Positions 1 to 7,254 of a stretch of DNA of 40,612 nt are shown one piece after another (position 1 is the first letter of the stretch; the number at the start of each line of letters is the position of its first letter). Below the pieces are notes generated by a model that was not told where the DNA came from, searched no databases, and saw only the letters and a list, made by a program, of their open reading frames with translations. Position numbers and translations under genes: made by a program. Source of the stretch: Peptococcaceae bacterium (GTDB taxonomy: Bacteria > Bacillota > Desulfitobacteriia > Desulfitobacteriales > Syntrophobotulaceae); the NCBI GenBank assembly GCA_009782825.1, contig WRII01000020.1:1-40612 (forward strand). Direction: 5' to 3'.

Positions 1-291
1 TGCGTGTGGGGTTGCGTCGAGGGGTTCCAGGGCTTCGTCGATGGCAAACCGTGCCCACTGGGCGAGCCGCGCCGAGCCCCACAGACGGGCTTCGTCCATT
101 AAGGCAGCGGCCAGGATGGGTTCGCCGGTTCTGTCTTTGAAGTCGCTTTCAGAAAAGTTATCGAGACCCGCCCGCAGCGCGCAGGAGGCCGCCGGGGCGT
201 TGTAGCCGACGGCACAGCAGATACCGGAGGTGACGATCCGCAGGGCGAACTTTTGGTTAAGTATCCATTCATCGTCCTCACCATATACCAT
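1..291 (-). CDS. beta-ketoacyl-synthase-like protein of the T6SS/Rhs-associated kind (partial, runs off left edge)
   Basis: The minus strand is open from an ATG at 291-289 to the window edge (97 codons, no stop). The product has the string LRIVTSGICCAVGYNAPAAS near residue 15, then a region with CALRAGLDNF, DRTGEP and LAQWARFAIDEAL. This resembles the N-terminus of the divergent beta-ketoacyl-synthase-like proteins encoded beside VgrG/PAAR/Rhs effector genes in type VI secretion islands. The active site would lie outside the window, so catalysis cannot be judged. The start follows a weak purine stretch and overlaps the end of a permease-like scrap. The family call is from memory of the motif pattern. 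The reading frame and codon quality look real, but the function is uncertain. Confidence 0.45.
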   Translation of the reverse strand, partial: MVYGEDDEWILNQKFALRIVTSGICCAVGYNAPAASCALRAGLDNFSESDFKDRTGEPILAAALMDEARLWGSARLAQWARFAIDEALEPLDATPHA

Positions 292-375
292 TTTGTTGCC
301 CCCATGCCGAGGGCCCCTTCACGGTAGGATACAGGCACAGATTTCAAGGCTTCCTGCGTTGTTTTCGCGAAAAAC
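289..375 (-). pseudogene. scrap of a phosphate ABC transporter permease (PstA/PstC-like EAA loop)
   Basis: Read on the minus strand this stretch gives AKTTQEALKSVPVSYREGAL followed by GMGATKW. That matches the cytoplasmic EAA loop of Pst-type permeases, which contacts the PstB ATPase. Homology stops abruptly at the ATG of the next gene, and the residues upstream (Cys- and Val-rich) do not look like a permease membrane segment. It is best read as an internal fragment left by recombination. Nothing here could make a working transporter. Confidence 0.4.
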
Positions 376-530
376 TGCACCGCCGAAACCGGACAACAGC
401 AGTACGCCGTCACCGACGGACAAGTCTCCTGCACACTTCCGTACCCAGCCGGGTACGTATCCACGCCCTCTTGGTTTCATACTATCTTACATGTGCTTAA
501 TCAGGTTACACGGGTTGCTCCACGCTACGC

Positions 531-839
531 TTACTCCCAGTAATGCAAAGCAACGGTCACTGGAGGATGCGCCTTTTCAAGTTTATTAACATCCTTTGTT
601 ATCCTTTTATATACTTTACCTCTTCTTATAACAAACTGAATTATCTCTCTTTCTTTTGTCATAAGAATTCCATACTCAGCCCCCTCCTCGGTTTCATAAT
701 AACCTACCAATAGGGATTCTTTAGTATTAATCCCATATTTTTCAAGGAGAACCTTCTTTGAGGCGGCCCATTTAGTATTAAGGAGAGTGGTTAGCTCCAC
801 TATTTCATCCTTATACTGGAGAATCTCATTTTCGTTCAT
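531..839 (-). CDS. hypothetical 102-residue protein, candidate immunity protein
   Basis: The product is soluble, mixed-charge and has no signal peptide or membrane segment. I do not recognise the family. The start is supported by GAGGTGA about 8 bases upstream of ATG 839. The gene begins directly after the stop of the preceding small gene (TGA immediately followed by ATG), which suggests translational coupling. Small acidic or neutral orphan genes placed behind a Cys/His-containing toxin-like fragment are often immunity proteins of contact-dependent or type VI effectors. That role is inferred from position only. The base composition is AT-richer than the housekeeping genes to the right, in keeping with transfer. 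Confidence 0.5.
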   Translation of the reverse strand: MNENEILQYKDEIVELTTLLNTKWAASKKVLLEKYGINTKESLLVGYYETEEGAEYGILMTKEREIIQFVIRRGKVYKRITKDVNKLEKAHPPVTVALHYWE

Positions 840-974
840 TCATGTATTCACCTCAGACCAGTTTATATCTTTTACAACTTGCTTTAATTTGAAGTAATTA
901 ATAAAATTATCGACTTGGGTATGATGCACTAACATCATATTAATACAACTGAATTTTTCAAATATTTTCTCCAT
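840..974 (-). CDS. hypothetical 44-residue protein between a toxin-like fragment and the next gene
   Basis: The frame can be opened from a TTG at 1028, but the better start is ATG 974-972, with GAGG about five bases upstream and just behind the stop of the toxin-like frame at 982. The product would read MEKIFEKFSCINMMLVHHTQ and so on to 44 residues. It is AT-rich and unrecognised. It abuts the 102-residue gene without a gap. It could be a truncated immunity gene, or the upstream part of a gene whose remainder was lost. Confidence 0.3.
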   Translation of the reverse strand: MEKIFEKFSCINMMLVHHTQVDNFINYFKLKQVVKDINWSEVNT

Positions 975-981
975 GCCATCC

Positions 982-1214
982 TCAACATCCCCGATACTTG
1001 TGTGTAATGTCTTTTCCATCCCTAACAACCTTTCCGCCCGGACCTGGGTGATAGATTATTTTATGAAAACCATTCCTGTCTGTCCACTTGTAAGTAATCT
1101 TCATATTATGTGTTTCCGCATGATTCTTCAATATTTGATCACAATTTCTTGGTTCTCCGCATGGAGCTATTTGTTCCGTCTGGACATAAACAGTCGCAAA
1201 AAGTAATAGAATCC
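982..1214 (-). pseudogene. toxin-like C-terminal fragment (about 77 codons, no start codon)
   Basis: A minus-strand frame is open between an upstream TGA and the TGA at 982-984. It encodes APCGEPRNCDQILKNHAETH, then a middle with YKWTDRNGFHKIIYHPGPGG, and ends KYRGC. The Cys/His pattern and the compact polar C-terminus look like a toxin domain of a polymorphic effector, but no ATG stands at a sensible place. In another frame just upstream (around 1300-1370) the strand reads IIQLQADGRVTVRGA, a pattern seen in spike- or Rhs-associated adaptor domains. The most likely explanation is an effector gene broken by frameshifts. The family is not established. Confidence 0.3.
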
Positions 1215-1595
1215 GCTTGCCATTGTCTTCGTTGCTATTTCATTAATTAACGAATATAAATCCCTTACAAATTTCTTAAATTCCGAATTTCCATGGCACC
1301 TCGCACGGTCACGCGCCCATCGGCCTGGAGTTGGATGATGGCTTTGCCGCAACACTTTTGAAACAGACTTCGGTATTATTCGCGAAAACTTTCTGCCTCA
1401 CCTTCTTTCTCCTGAAAAAAGTTTAATTTATCCTATTTCTGCGAAAGGCCCATAAGAACCAAACAAATGCCGGCGCCCCCACGGGGGTCTTTTTTCACAT
1501 CTTCCCTCATACCCATAAGAACGCGGAAAATCTCCCATGCCGCGTCGACCTTGGTGACCGCGTCGACCAAACAGCACTCGAAAGGAGTTATCCCT

Positions 1596-2696
1596 ATGGC
1601 TTCTTCGCACCCTTCCCGTCCCAACCCCTCTCCCAAGCGTTTTCCCTTTTTTCGGCCTTCTTCACCGTCCGGGCATTCTGCGCAATCCCGGCGTTCCCTG
1701 AACCCCGTCCGCCCTCTCCGCTCCAAACGCCGCAGAATCTCCATCAGCTACATTGGCCCCGCCGCGACATCATTAGGCACTGTTATGTCACGGCTCACAC
1801 GCACGCGTGCTGCCCGCCTGATCATAGCCGCCGCCGTTCTGGCCGCTGTAGCTGCCGGGATTTACGGCTATCAGAACATCCCTGCCCTCAGCAGCAACAG
1901 CCGCATACAATGGGGCCTTTACCACAAAGAACCTCTGCAGCCCCCCGATCCCCCGCCCGAGGGCGCCGCACTCCTGCAAAAATACCAGGGCCTCTATATT
2001 GCTGACACCACCAAAAAAACCGTCTATTTCACCTACGATCTTGGTTACGAAGCCGGCTATACCTCCGGCGTCCTTGACGTCCTGCGCGATAAAAAAGTCC
2101 ATGCCATCTTCTTCCTTTGCGGCCATTACATCGACAATGAATCCCCCCTCGTCAACCGCATGCTGACAGAAGGCCACAGCATCGGCAACCATACCGCCAA
2201 ACACAAAAACCCAACCCAGCTTTCAGCTGACCAGGTCAAAAAAGACATCATGGATCTGCAAACCCCTTTTGAAGAAAAATACGGCGTCAAGATGCACTTT
2301 TACCGCCCCCCCCAAGGCGAATTCAATGAACAAGCTCTCATAATCGCTCAAGAACTCAACCTTCATGCCGTCCTCTGGAGCGCTGCCTACTCCGACTGGC
2401 AGCGAGACCAAACAATCGGCAAAGAAAACGTCATAAAAACCGTCATGGGCCGCGTACACAACGGCGCCATTATGCTGTTCCATATTGCCTCTGCAGACGT
2501 TCCCGCCGCCCTTCCCGATCTTATCGACACTTTGCGGGCCCAGGGCTATACCCTCGGAGAGCCTCAGGATCTGTTAACCTTTGTCGACCCCTCCGGGGCC
2601 CCTCCTACAGAAACAAATCCTACAGAAACAAATCCCGCAAAAACAAATCCTGCAAAAACAAATCCTACAAAAACAAATCCTGTACCTGCTCAATAA
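1596..2696 (+). CDS. pdaA: polysaccharide deacetylase, PdaA-like (peptidoglycan N-deacetylase)
   Basis: This is a NodB-fold deacetylase of 366 residues. The chosen start, ATG 1596, has AAAGGAG eight bases upstream. The frame can be extended to 1467, but that stretch is not protein-like. Residues 1-60 are basic and Ser/Pro-rich, followed by one membrane anchor (ARLIIAAAVLAAVAAGIYGY). The NodB domain starts near residue 140: TYDLGYEAGYT carries the metal-binding Asp148, H199 and H203 form the HxxxH pair, and YRPPQGEF and MLFHIAS follow. The TYDxGYExGYT form is typical of PdaA, which acts in muramic-delta-lactam formation of spore cortex. This fits the sporulation genes in the window. The tail is a TNPxK/E repeat. 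The 3' end overlaps the convergent glycosyltransferase by 32 bases. Confidence 0.85.
   Translation: MASSHPSRPNPSPKRFPFFRPSSPSGHSAQSRRSLNPVRPLRSKRRRISISYIGPAATSLGTVMSRLTRTRAARLIIAAAVLAAVAAGIYGYQNIPALSSNSRIQWGLYHKEPLQPPDPPPEGAALLQKYQGLYIADTTKKTVYFTYDLGYEAGYTSGVLDVLRDKKVHAIFFLCGHYIDNESPLVNRMLTEGHSIGNHTAKHKNPTQLSADQVKKDIMDLQTPFEEKYGVKMHFYRPPQGEFNEQALIIAQELNLHAVLWSAAYSDWQRDQTIGKENVIKTVMGRVHNGAIMLFHIASADVPAALPDLIDTLRAQGYTLGEPQDLLTFVDPSGAPPTETNPTETNPAKTNPAKTNPTKTNPVPAQ
2604..2690 (+). repeat. 15-bp in-frame tandem repeats encoding a TNPAK/TNPTE tail
   Basis: About six imperfect copies of a 15-base unit built around ACAAATCCTACAGAA encode the C-terminal tail of the deacetylase. The repeats run into the last codons of the convergent glycosyltransferase gene. 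Confidence 0.8.
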
Positions 2697-5600
2697 CATC
2701 GGCATTATCATAACAATACACCGGCATCTTGTTCGTCAAGCCATCCAATTCCTCAGGGTTATCCATAATATAGCGTAGACCCTTTAAAATTTCCTCTTCA
2801 TTATTCCCCACAAGCCACCCGTTTTTCCCCTCAACCACTTGCTCCGTTACACCCCCTACCCGGGTCGCAATCACAGGGATCCCCAGAATGAGCGCCTCAA
2901 AAACAGCATTAGGCAGCCCCTCGTATTCTGAAAAGAGGGCAAAAAGATCCGCTTGCCCCAGAACACAATAGGGATTGGCCATCTCGCCCAGGAAATTTAC
3001 ATAGCCTTGGATATTCATAGCCTTCACTTTCTTCTTGAGAGACGCCTCCTGCGGCCCAGATCCCACAATATTCCATGTGAAATCATATCCCTGATAGATA
3101 AGCCGCGCCGCTATCCTGAGCATCCGATCCATGCCTTTAGGCGCGTCCAGCCGGGCTATGGTCACAATCTTCAACTTGCGTCTTGTTTTTTGCGCCGCCA
3201 TACGGATCGCTTCCACAGGCAGCGCGTTGCCAATGACCCGTGTCTTCGCCGTCAGCTGAGGATACAAGCTCACAAACCCTTCCCGGGATGCCTGACTGGT
3301 AAAAACAATATAGCTGAACCGCGCGTAAATATAAGCATCCCGCCGACTGGCTATCCGCGCCCCCATACCGCTGTTCTTCCACGCCGCATAATCCGTATAA
3401 ATCCATGCAATCTTGGTTCGGCAGGAACAGTTTGCAACAATTTCCCGATAGGCCGAATCCTCCCCAATAACACAGACCGTGTCATATTGGGAGAATTTCC
3501 GCCTCAACTCGTATTCCGCCGACAACTGCCGCCGCTTGCGTCCCACCAGCCTTTTCCAATAAACCTTGAGTTCCCGTCCGTTAGACAACCACGTTTGTGT
3601 CCTGGAAAACACTCGCTTCAGCGCATAGCCCAATCCCTTGCGCGGTTCATCCTCACAGAGCAGATCCGGCAATAAATGAGCCTCCCAGAGTTCATCAGGA
3701 GGAAAAACAAACTTAACATGCCCCCACTCCTTCAAGGTTGCCATCGTTGGCATCACCGCCGTAAAAACCGAAATATCCAGTCCGTTCAGTTCTTGCAGCA
3801 GATTGCGCACCGCACGATGGGATCCTCCGATATAATTCACATTGTCCAAAACAATCAGAGTCCGGTTATCTATGTGCCTGAGCCTGCCGGATTTAGCACG
3901 CTGCCCCTCTCTCTTCGGGGGCGTCTTGGAGAGACTTGTTTTAGGCAACGCCTTCTCTATTGCTCTAACTTCATTTTTGACCGGCGCCCTATCCGGCTTA
4001 TCCAGCACTTTCCCTTCATTCTTTGTCAGCGCTCTATCCACCGCCTTAGCCACTTTACCTTCCCTATTTGCCAACACCTTGTCCGCTTGTGATCCCGGCC
4101 TGTCCCCCGCTTTTTCCGCCACTTCGCCTGTCCCCTTTCCCGAGATAGAACCCTCGCTCACGTCCGCCGGAACCCTGTGCTGCGGCGCCTGCAACTGAAG
4201 CGGCGTCCTCTTTCTCTTGACAAGATGTGTAAAGTGTTCGAGGGCCGCCTTCTCCGGCTCCAATTCCTGTAAATTTTTGCGAATACGCCGCTGCAAGGCT
4301 TTATCCTTCAACACACTCCGCAAAGCCCCACATATCTCATCCACAGAAAAATCCGTCAAAATCCCGTCCACCGAATCTGTAATCTGTTCCAAGGCATCCC
4401 CCGTTCGCGTGGCGACTACCGGAATTCCGAGAATTTTTGCCTCAGGAATAGCCGAACACCAAGATTGACTGTCGGACAGAGACGCCAGGACATGAGATTC
4501 CTTTAAATATTTATAGGGATTGGGCGTCCCGTTGATCCAGGAAATATCGCCATCCAGATTGAGTTTGGCGCTCTTCTTGCGGACTTTATCGCACAGGCGA
4601 AGAGACGCTTGGCGCGGCTCCCCCTGCAGCGTTTCGTCGGGAAAATTATTGACACATACCCAGTGAAAGGACACCCCCGACTTTTTCAGCCCTTGAGCCA
4701 CATCCAACAGTTTCATGCAGTTTTTTTCGTTGCGGATATTGGCTATTGTGACAATGAGAGGGCGTTCATCCAGCCGCAAATCCTCCACAGGCTCCTGGGC
4801 CAGCTGCTTCAGAGGCTCATTGTCGCAGAAATTGTGAACCACAACCGCTTTGTCAGCCAATAACGGAATGTAGGCCGTATTCTTTTCCGAAATATAGTGA
4901 GACGCAAAAACAACCTTCTCATAATATCCCTCATAAGCCAGCAAATTCGCCAATTCCTCACGAGAATATTCATCACCATGAACCCAAACCGCCTTACTCT
5001 GGGCCTGGACCTCCTGGGCAACAAAAGACGTGGGCACCCATTCCCCATAAGAAAACGCCCAGTCATAATCCTGATCGGCCACAACCGCCCGAGCGTATTC
5101 ATAAGCAGAATAGGAAAGATCCCTTTCCGGCCCCTTCTTTGCCGGCCCCGATTCCCTCAATACGGGAGTTCTTTGGGGAAGGTTCCTGAAAAGAGTGCCC
5201 TTCAGAAATGTATCAATACCATTTTTAAGCTGACCCTCCAGGTGCGCTTTCTGTTCGGCAGCAAGCTGTTTCTCCTGGGATTGCGCACTTGCTCGCACGT
5301 TCTTGCGCTTTTTGGCCGAAGCCCTGGCTGTTTTGCGCTCCAGCTTCCCAGCAGCTCCATCCAGATGAGCAAGCTCATTTGGATCGTCTTCTTCGCAGCC
5401 CGCGAAAGCCGTTTCAGCAGATCTTCTGCTTGCAGATCTCCCGGGCGCGCGCCTTTTCTTAGTTCCCGCTTTGTTTTCGTCCGTGTTCCCAGCCTTTTTT
5501 CCGGCCTTATCTGCAGCAGCCTGCTCAGAGTCTCCTTGGTTTTGCTCTGAATAACTTTGAGTTTCAACAAACACCACGGATCCCGCCTCTATGATTTGGG

Positions 5601-6228
5601 CTTCCATCGCTTCGCTGCTGCTGCCATTCGCCTGAGTCCTCAATTTGACAGGAGTCTTGATCGCTTTCACTTGTATAGGTTGAACCGTAGATGTTTCCAT
5701 AGATCGGCTCGATGTTCTGATAGGTTTGGCTGATTGCGCCGATTTTGTTGCTTTGGACGATTGGGTCAGTTTGGCCGATTTTGTTGGTTGGGCCGGCTTG
5801 GCCGCCGCCTTTCCCCCTTTCCCCTTGTTTATCTTAACCTCATCGGTTCCCCGGATACCCTTAGCATTTTGGCCGCCTTCTGCTATTTTACCTGTTTTAC
5901 CGCCCTTGCGTTTTCGGGCTGCAGCGGATTTGGGCGCAGGTTCCTTTTGAGTAAAGTCCACAAGTTGATAGGGGCCGGCTTTTTCAAGCACAGGAAATTC
6001 CTGTGCTCTTGTGTTGAAATAGGTCTCCGCCACATAATCGTAAACGTTGACCCAGTCCGGAATCTTTTCCACAAGGTTTGCCGCCCCCGGCGCCCTGCGG
6101 TTATCAAACAGAATCAAATCCACATCATATTCTTCCGGAGACAGCTGGCCAAGCAAAGAAACAAGGGCAATCTCAGGCCCTCCGGGATTCAGTCCCTTGG
6201 CATAAAACAGCAGTTTTTTTCGGCGCAT
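2665..6228 (-). CDS. tandem double glycosyltransferase (two GT4-type domains) with long charged inserts
   Basis: The gene starts at ATG 6228 behind GGAGGG and encodes 1187 residues. An N-terminal Rossmann half (KKLLFYAKGLNPGGPEIALV, residues 4-23) is interrupted from about 96 to 365 by a Lys/Ala/Ser/Thr-rich low-complexity stretch. The rest of glycosyltransferase 1 resumes to about residue 680 with WVHGDEYSREEL, IVTIANIRNEKNC and PEAKILGIPVVATRTGDALE. A second charged linker (about 680-800) leads to glycosyltransferase 2 with NYIGGSHRAVRN, KIVTIARLDAPKG, FSEYEGLPNAVFEALILGIP and VIATRVGGVTEQVV. The E(x7)E-type donor sites are recognisable in both. It has no membrane segment, so it should be cytosolic. 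It probably builds a cell-surface glycan, but the substrate is unknown. The gene stands alone, and the domains could act in sequence. Confidence 0.8.
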   Translation of the reverse strand: MRRKKLLFYAKGLNPGGPEIALVSLLGQLSPEEYDVDLILFDNRRAPGAANLVEKIPDWVNVYDYVAETYFNTRAQEFPVLEKAGPYQLVDFTQKEPAPKSAAARKRKGGKTGKIAEGGQNAKGIRGTDEVKINKGKGGKAAAKPAQPTKSAKLTQSSKATKSAQSAKPIRTSSRSMETSTVQPIQVKAIKTPVKLRTQANGSSSEAMEAQIIEAGSVVFVETQSYSEQNQGDSEQAAADKAGKKAGNTDENKAGTKKRRAPGRSASRRSAETAFAGCEEDDPNELAHLDGAAGKLERKTARASAKKRKNVRASAQSQEKQLAAEQKAHLEGQLKNGIDTFLKGTLFRNLPQRTPVLRESGPAKKGPERDLSYSAYEYARAVVADQDYDWAFSYGEWVPTSFVAQEVQAQSKAVWVHGDEYSREELANLLAYEGYYEKVVFASHYISEKNTAYIPLLADKAVVVHNFCDNEPLKQLAQEPVEDLRLDERPLIVTIANIRNEKNCMKLLDVAQGLKKSGVSFHWVCVNNFPDETLQGEPRQASLRLCDKVRKKSAKLNLDGDISWINGTPNPYKYLKESHVLASLSDSQSWCSAIPEAKILGIPVVATRTGDALEQITDSVDGILTDFSVDEICGALRSVLKDKALQRRIRKNLQELEPEKAALEHFTHLVKRKRTPLQLQAPQHRVPADVSEGSISGKGTGEVAEKAGDRPGSQADKVLANREGKVAKAVDRALTKNEGKVLDKPDRAPVKNEVRAIEKALPKTSLSKTPPKREGQRAKSGRLRHIDNRTLIVLDNVNYIGGSHRAVRNLLQELNGLDISVFTAVMPTMATLKEWGHVKFVFPPDELWEAHLLPDLLCEDEPRKGLGYALKRVFSRTQTWLSNGRELKVYWKRLVGRKRRQLSAEYELRRKFSQYDTVCVIGEDSAYREIVANCSCRTKIAWIYTDYAAWKNSGMGARIASRRDAYIYARFSYIVFTSQASREGFVSLYPQLTAKTRVIGNALPVEAIRMAAQKTRRKLKIVTIARLDAPKGMDRMLRIAARLIYQGYDFTWNIVGSGPQEASLKKKVKAMNIQGYVNFLGEMANPYCVLGQADLFALFSEYEGLPNAVFEALILGIPVIATRVGGVTEQVVEGKNGWLVGNNEEEILKGLRYIMDNPEELDGLTNKMPVYCYDNADVIEQVQDLFL

Positions 6229-6250
6229 ATTTCCCTCCTATCGTACCTTA

Positions 6251-6408
6251 GGGACTGTAACTAAATAACTTTGACATTATTCCTTGTCTTTTTGCCGCCA
6301 TGTTTCGTTGAAAATCCTTGAAAACCTTCCAGGTTACCTGCGGATTTTCGCCTTGCCTGTCGACAAAAATCCGGCGGCCTAATGTCAAACTTATTTAGTT
6401 ACAGCCCC
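6251..6408. mobile_element. MITE-like 158-bp element with 29-bp terminal inverted repeats
   Basis: The left end (6251-6279) begins GGGACTGTAACTAAATAA and runs into TTTGACATTA. The right end (6380-6408) is its reverse complement with about two differences (GGGGCTGTAACTAAATAA). The interior is also partly palindromic, with GAAAATCC facing GGATTTTC and GCCGCC facing GGCGGC, so the whole element can fold. It has no coding capacity. It lies upstream of the glycosyltransferase gene. No clear target duplication is visible. It looks like a non-autonomous derivative of an insertion sequence whose transposase is not in this window. Confidence 0.7.
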
Positions 6409-6479
6409 TTGCAGACGCAAAGCGTCAATAAAAAACACGAAAATCCAATACTGACCCCTAACCACTGATCACTGACCCC
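6409..6479 (-). repeat. dispersed intergenic repeat, copy A
   Basis: Read on the minus strand it gives CAGTGATCAGTGGTTAGGGG, then CAGTATTGGATTTTCGTG, a T-run, ATTGACG and GCGTCTGC. The same series appears at 32371-32440, and the CAGTGATCAGTGG part also at 21675-21735. It is attached directly to the right end of the inverted-repeat element. No reading frame. The remaining bases to 6630 hold no feature I can support. Confidence 0.7.
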
Positions 6480-6646
6480 TTTTAAAGCTCGATGCGCTCA
6501 CCTCTAAGGCCGACACCGCCACCTCTTTAAAAGTAGTTTTGCCCATTTATGTCATATTATACCGTTTTTCCTTGTTAAAACCCGCCGTAGGTTTTTGTAT
6601 GTCTTTGGTGTGTCTTTGGAGTGACTCGGATTGACTCCCGTTTGGA

Positions 6647-6675
6647 TTGACTCCCACGAAACCGTTTTGTACAAT
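6647..6675 (+). promoter_or_regulatory. sigma-A type promoter for the DUF2752 gene
   Basis: TTGACT (6647-6652) and TACAAT (6670-6675) are separated by exactly 17 bases. Transcription would begin at or next to the ATG at 6682, which implies a leaderless message. Confidence 0.5.
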
Positions 6676-6681
6676 AAAAAA

Positions 6682-7140
6682 ATGAAAAGCAAACTCATCA
6701 TTCAGACTTTATCTGCACTTATCATCATAGCCGTACTGGTTATTTCTTTGTTGTTTTCACTATGGTGGGGCTGCCCACTTCTAAATTTAACCGGAGTCCC
6801 CTGCCCCGGATGTGGCATGTCACGGGCATTCCTTGCTTTCTTCCGGCTAGATCTGGCGCAAGCTTTTCATTACCATCCGATGTTCCCCGCGCTTTTGATG
6901 TTTCCTGCTCTCTTTTTGATTTACATCATTCGGCAAGCCAGGACATATAAACGACAAGGATTCTCTTTGGGATGGGCGGTTCTCCAAAATGCTTCAGGCA
7001 AACTTTTCTCTTCCAGGATTTTCTCTGTCCTGTTCATTTTGTTTCTCTCCGCCTATTTGTCCGTCTACATAATGCGGGTCATTCTGCCCCTCTTGGGCTA
7101 TGGAGACCCCTCCATCCTGAATCTTCTAAGGTCTGGTTAA
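6682..7140 (+). CDS. DUF2752 family membrane protein
   Basis: The product is 152 residues long with three to four hydrophobic segments. The first spans about residues 4-28. A cysteine-bearing loop follows (GVPCPGCGMSRAFLAFFRLD, then AFHYHP), which is the signature of DUF2752. Family members are small integral membrane proteins of unknown function. A TTG at 6631 would add 17 residues, but those bases overlap the -35 element. ATG 6682 fits the start of the hydrophobic segment, although no ribosome binding site precedes it. The gene is followed after about 115 bases by the zinc-ribbon gene on the same strand, which has its own promoter. Confidence 0.75.
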   Translation: MKSKLIIQTLSALIIIAVLVISLLFSLWWGCPLLNLTGVPCPGCGMSRAFLAFFRLDLAQAFHYHPMFPALLMFPALFLIYIIRQARTYKRQGFSLGWAVLQNASGKLFSSRIFSVLFILFLSAYLSVYIMRVILPLLGYGDPSILNLLRSG

Positions 7141-7182
7141 ACGGTCGAACGGTCGATATAGCGCCGCTTTTTTGTTGATGTG

Positions 7183-7212
7183 TTGATTTTTACAATACAT
7201 GTCGAGTATAAT
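7183..7212 (+). promoter_or_regulatory. sigma-A type promoter for the zinc-ribbon gene
   Basis: TTGATT (7183-7188) and a perfect TATAAT (7207-7212) are separated by 18 bases, about 40 bases ahead of the ribosome binding site GAGGTGG. Confidence 0.6.
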
Positions 7213-7254
7213 ACCTGTAAACATAAAAAGACACCATAAAGAGGTGGATAAAAA

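Noticed and set aside
1475-1496. Short C/G hairpin followed by T residues upstream of the deacetylase
   Set aside because: The stem is only about five pairs with a tight loop; too weak to call a terminator.
1433-1744. Minus-strand frame ending in a passable 40-residue stretch (WEIFRVLMGMREDVKKDPRG)
   Set aside because: It overlaps the start of the deacetylase, has no ribosome site, and most of it is Arg/Gly-rich shadow sequence; at best a remnant.
6631-6681. TTG start extending the DUF2752 protein by 17 residues
   Set aside because: No ribosome site, and the bases coincide with promoter elements.
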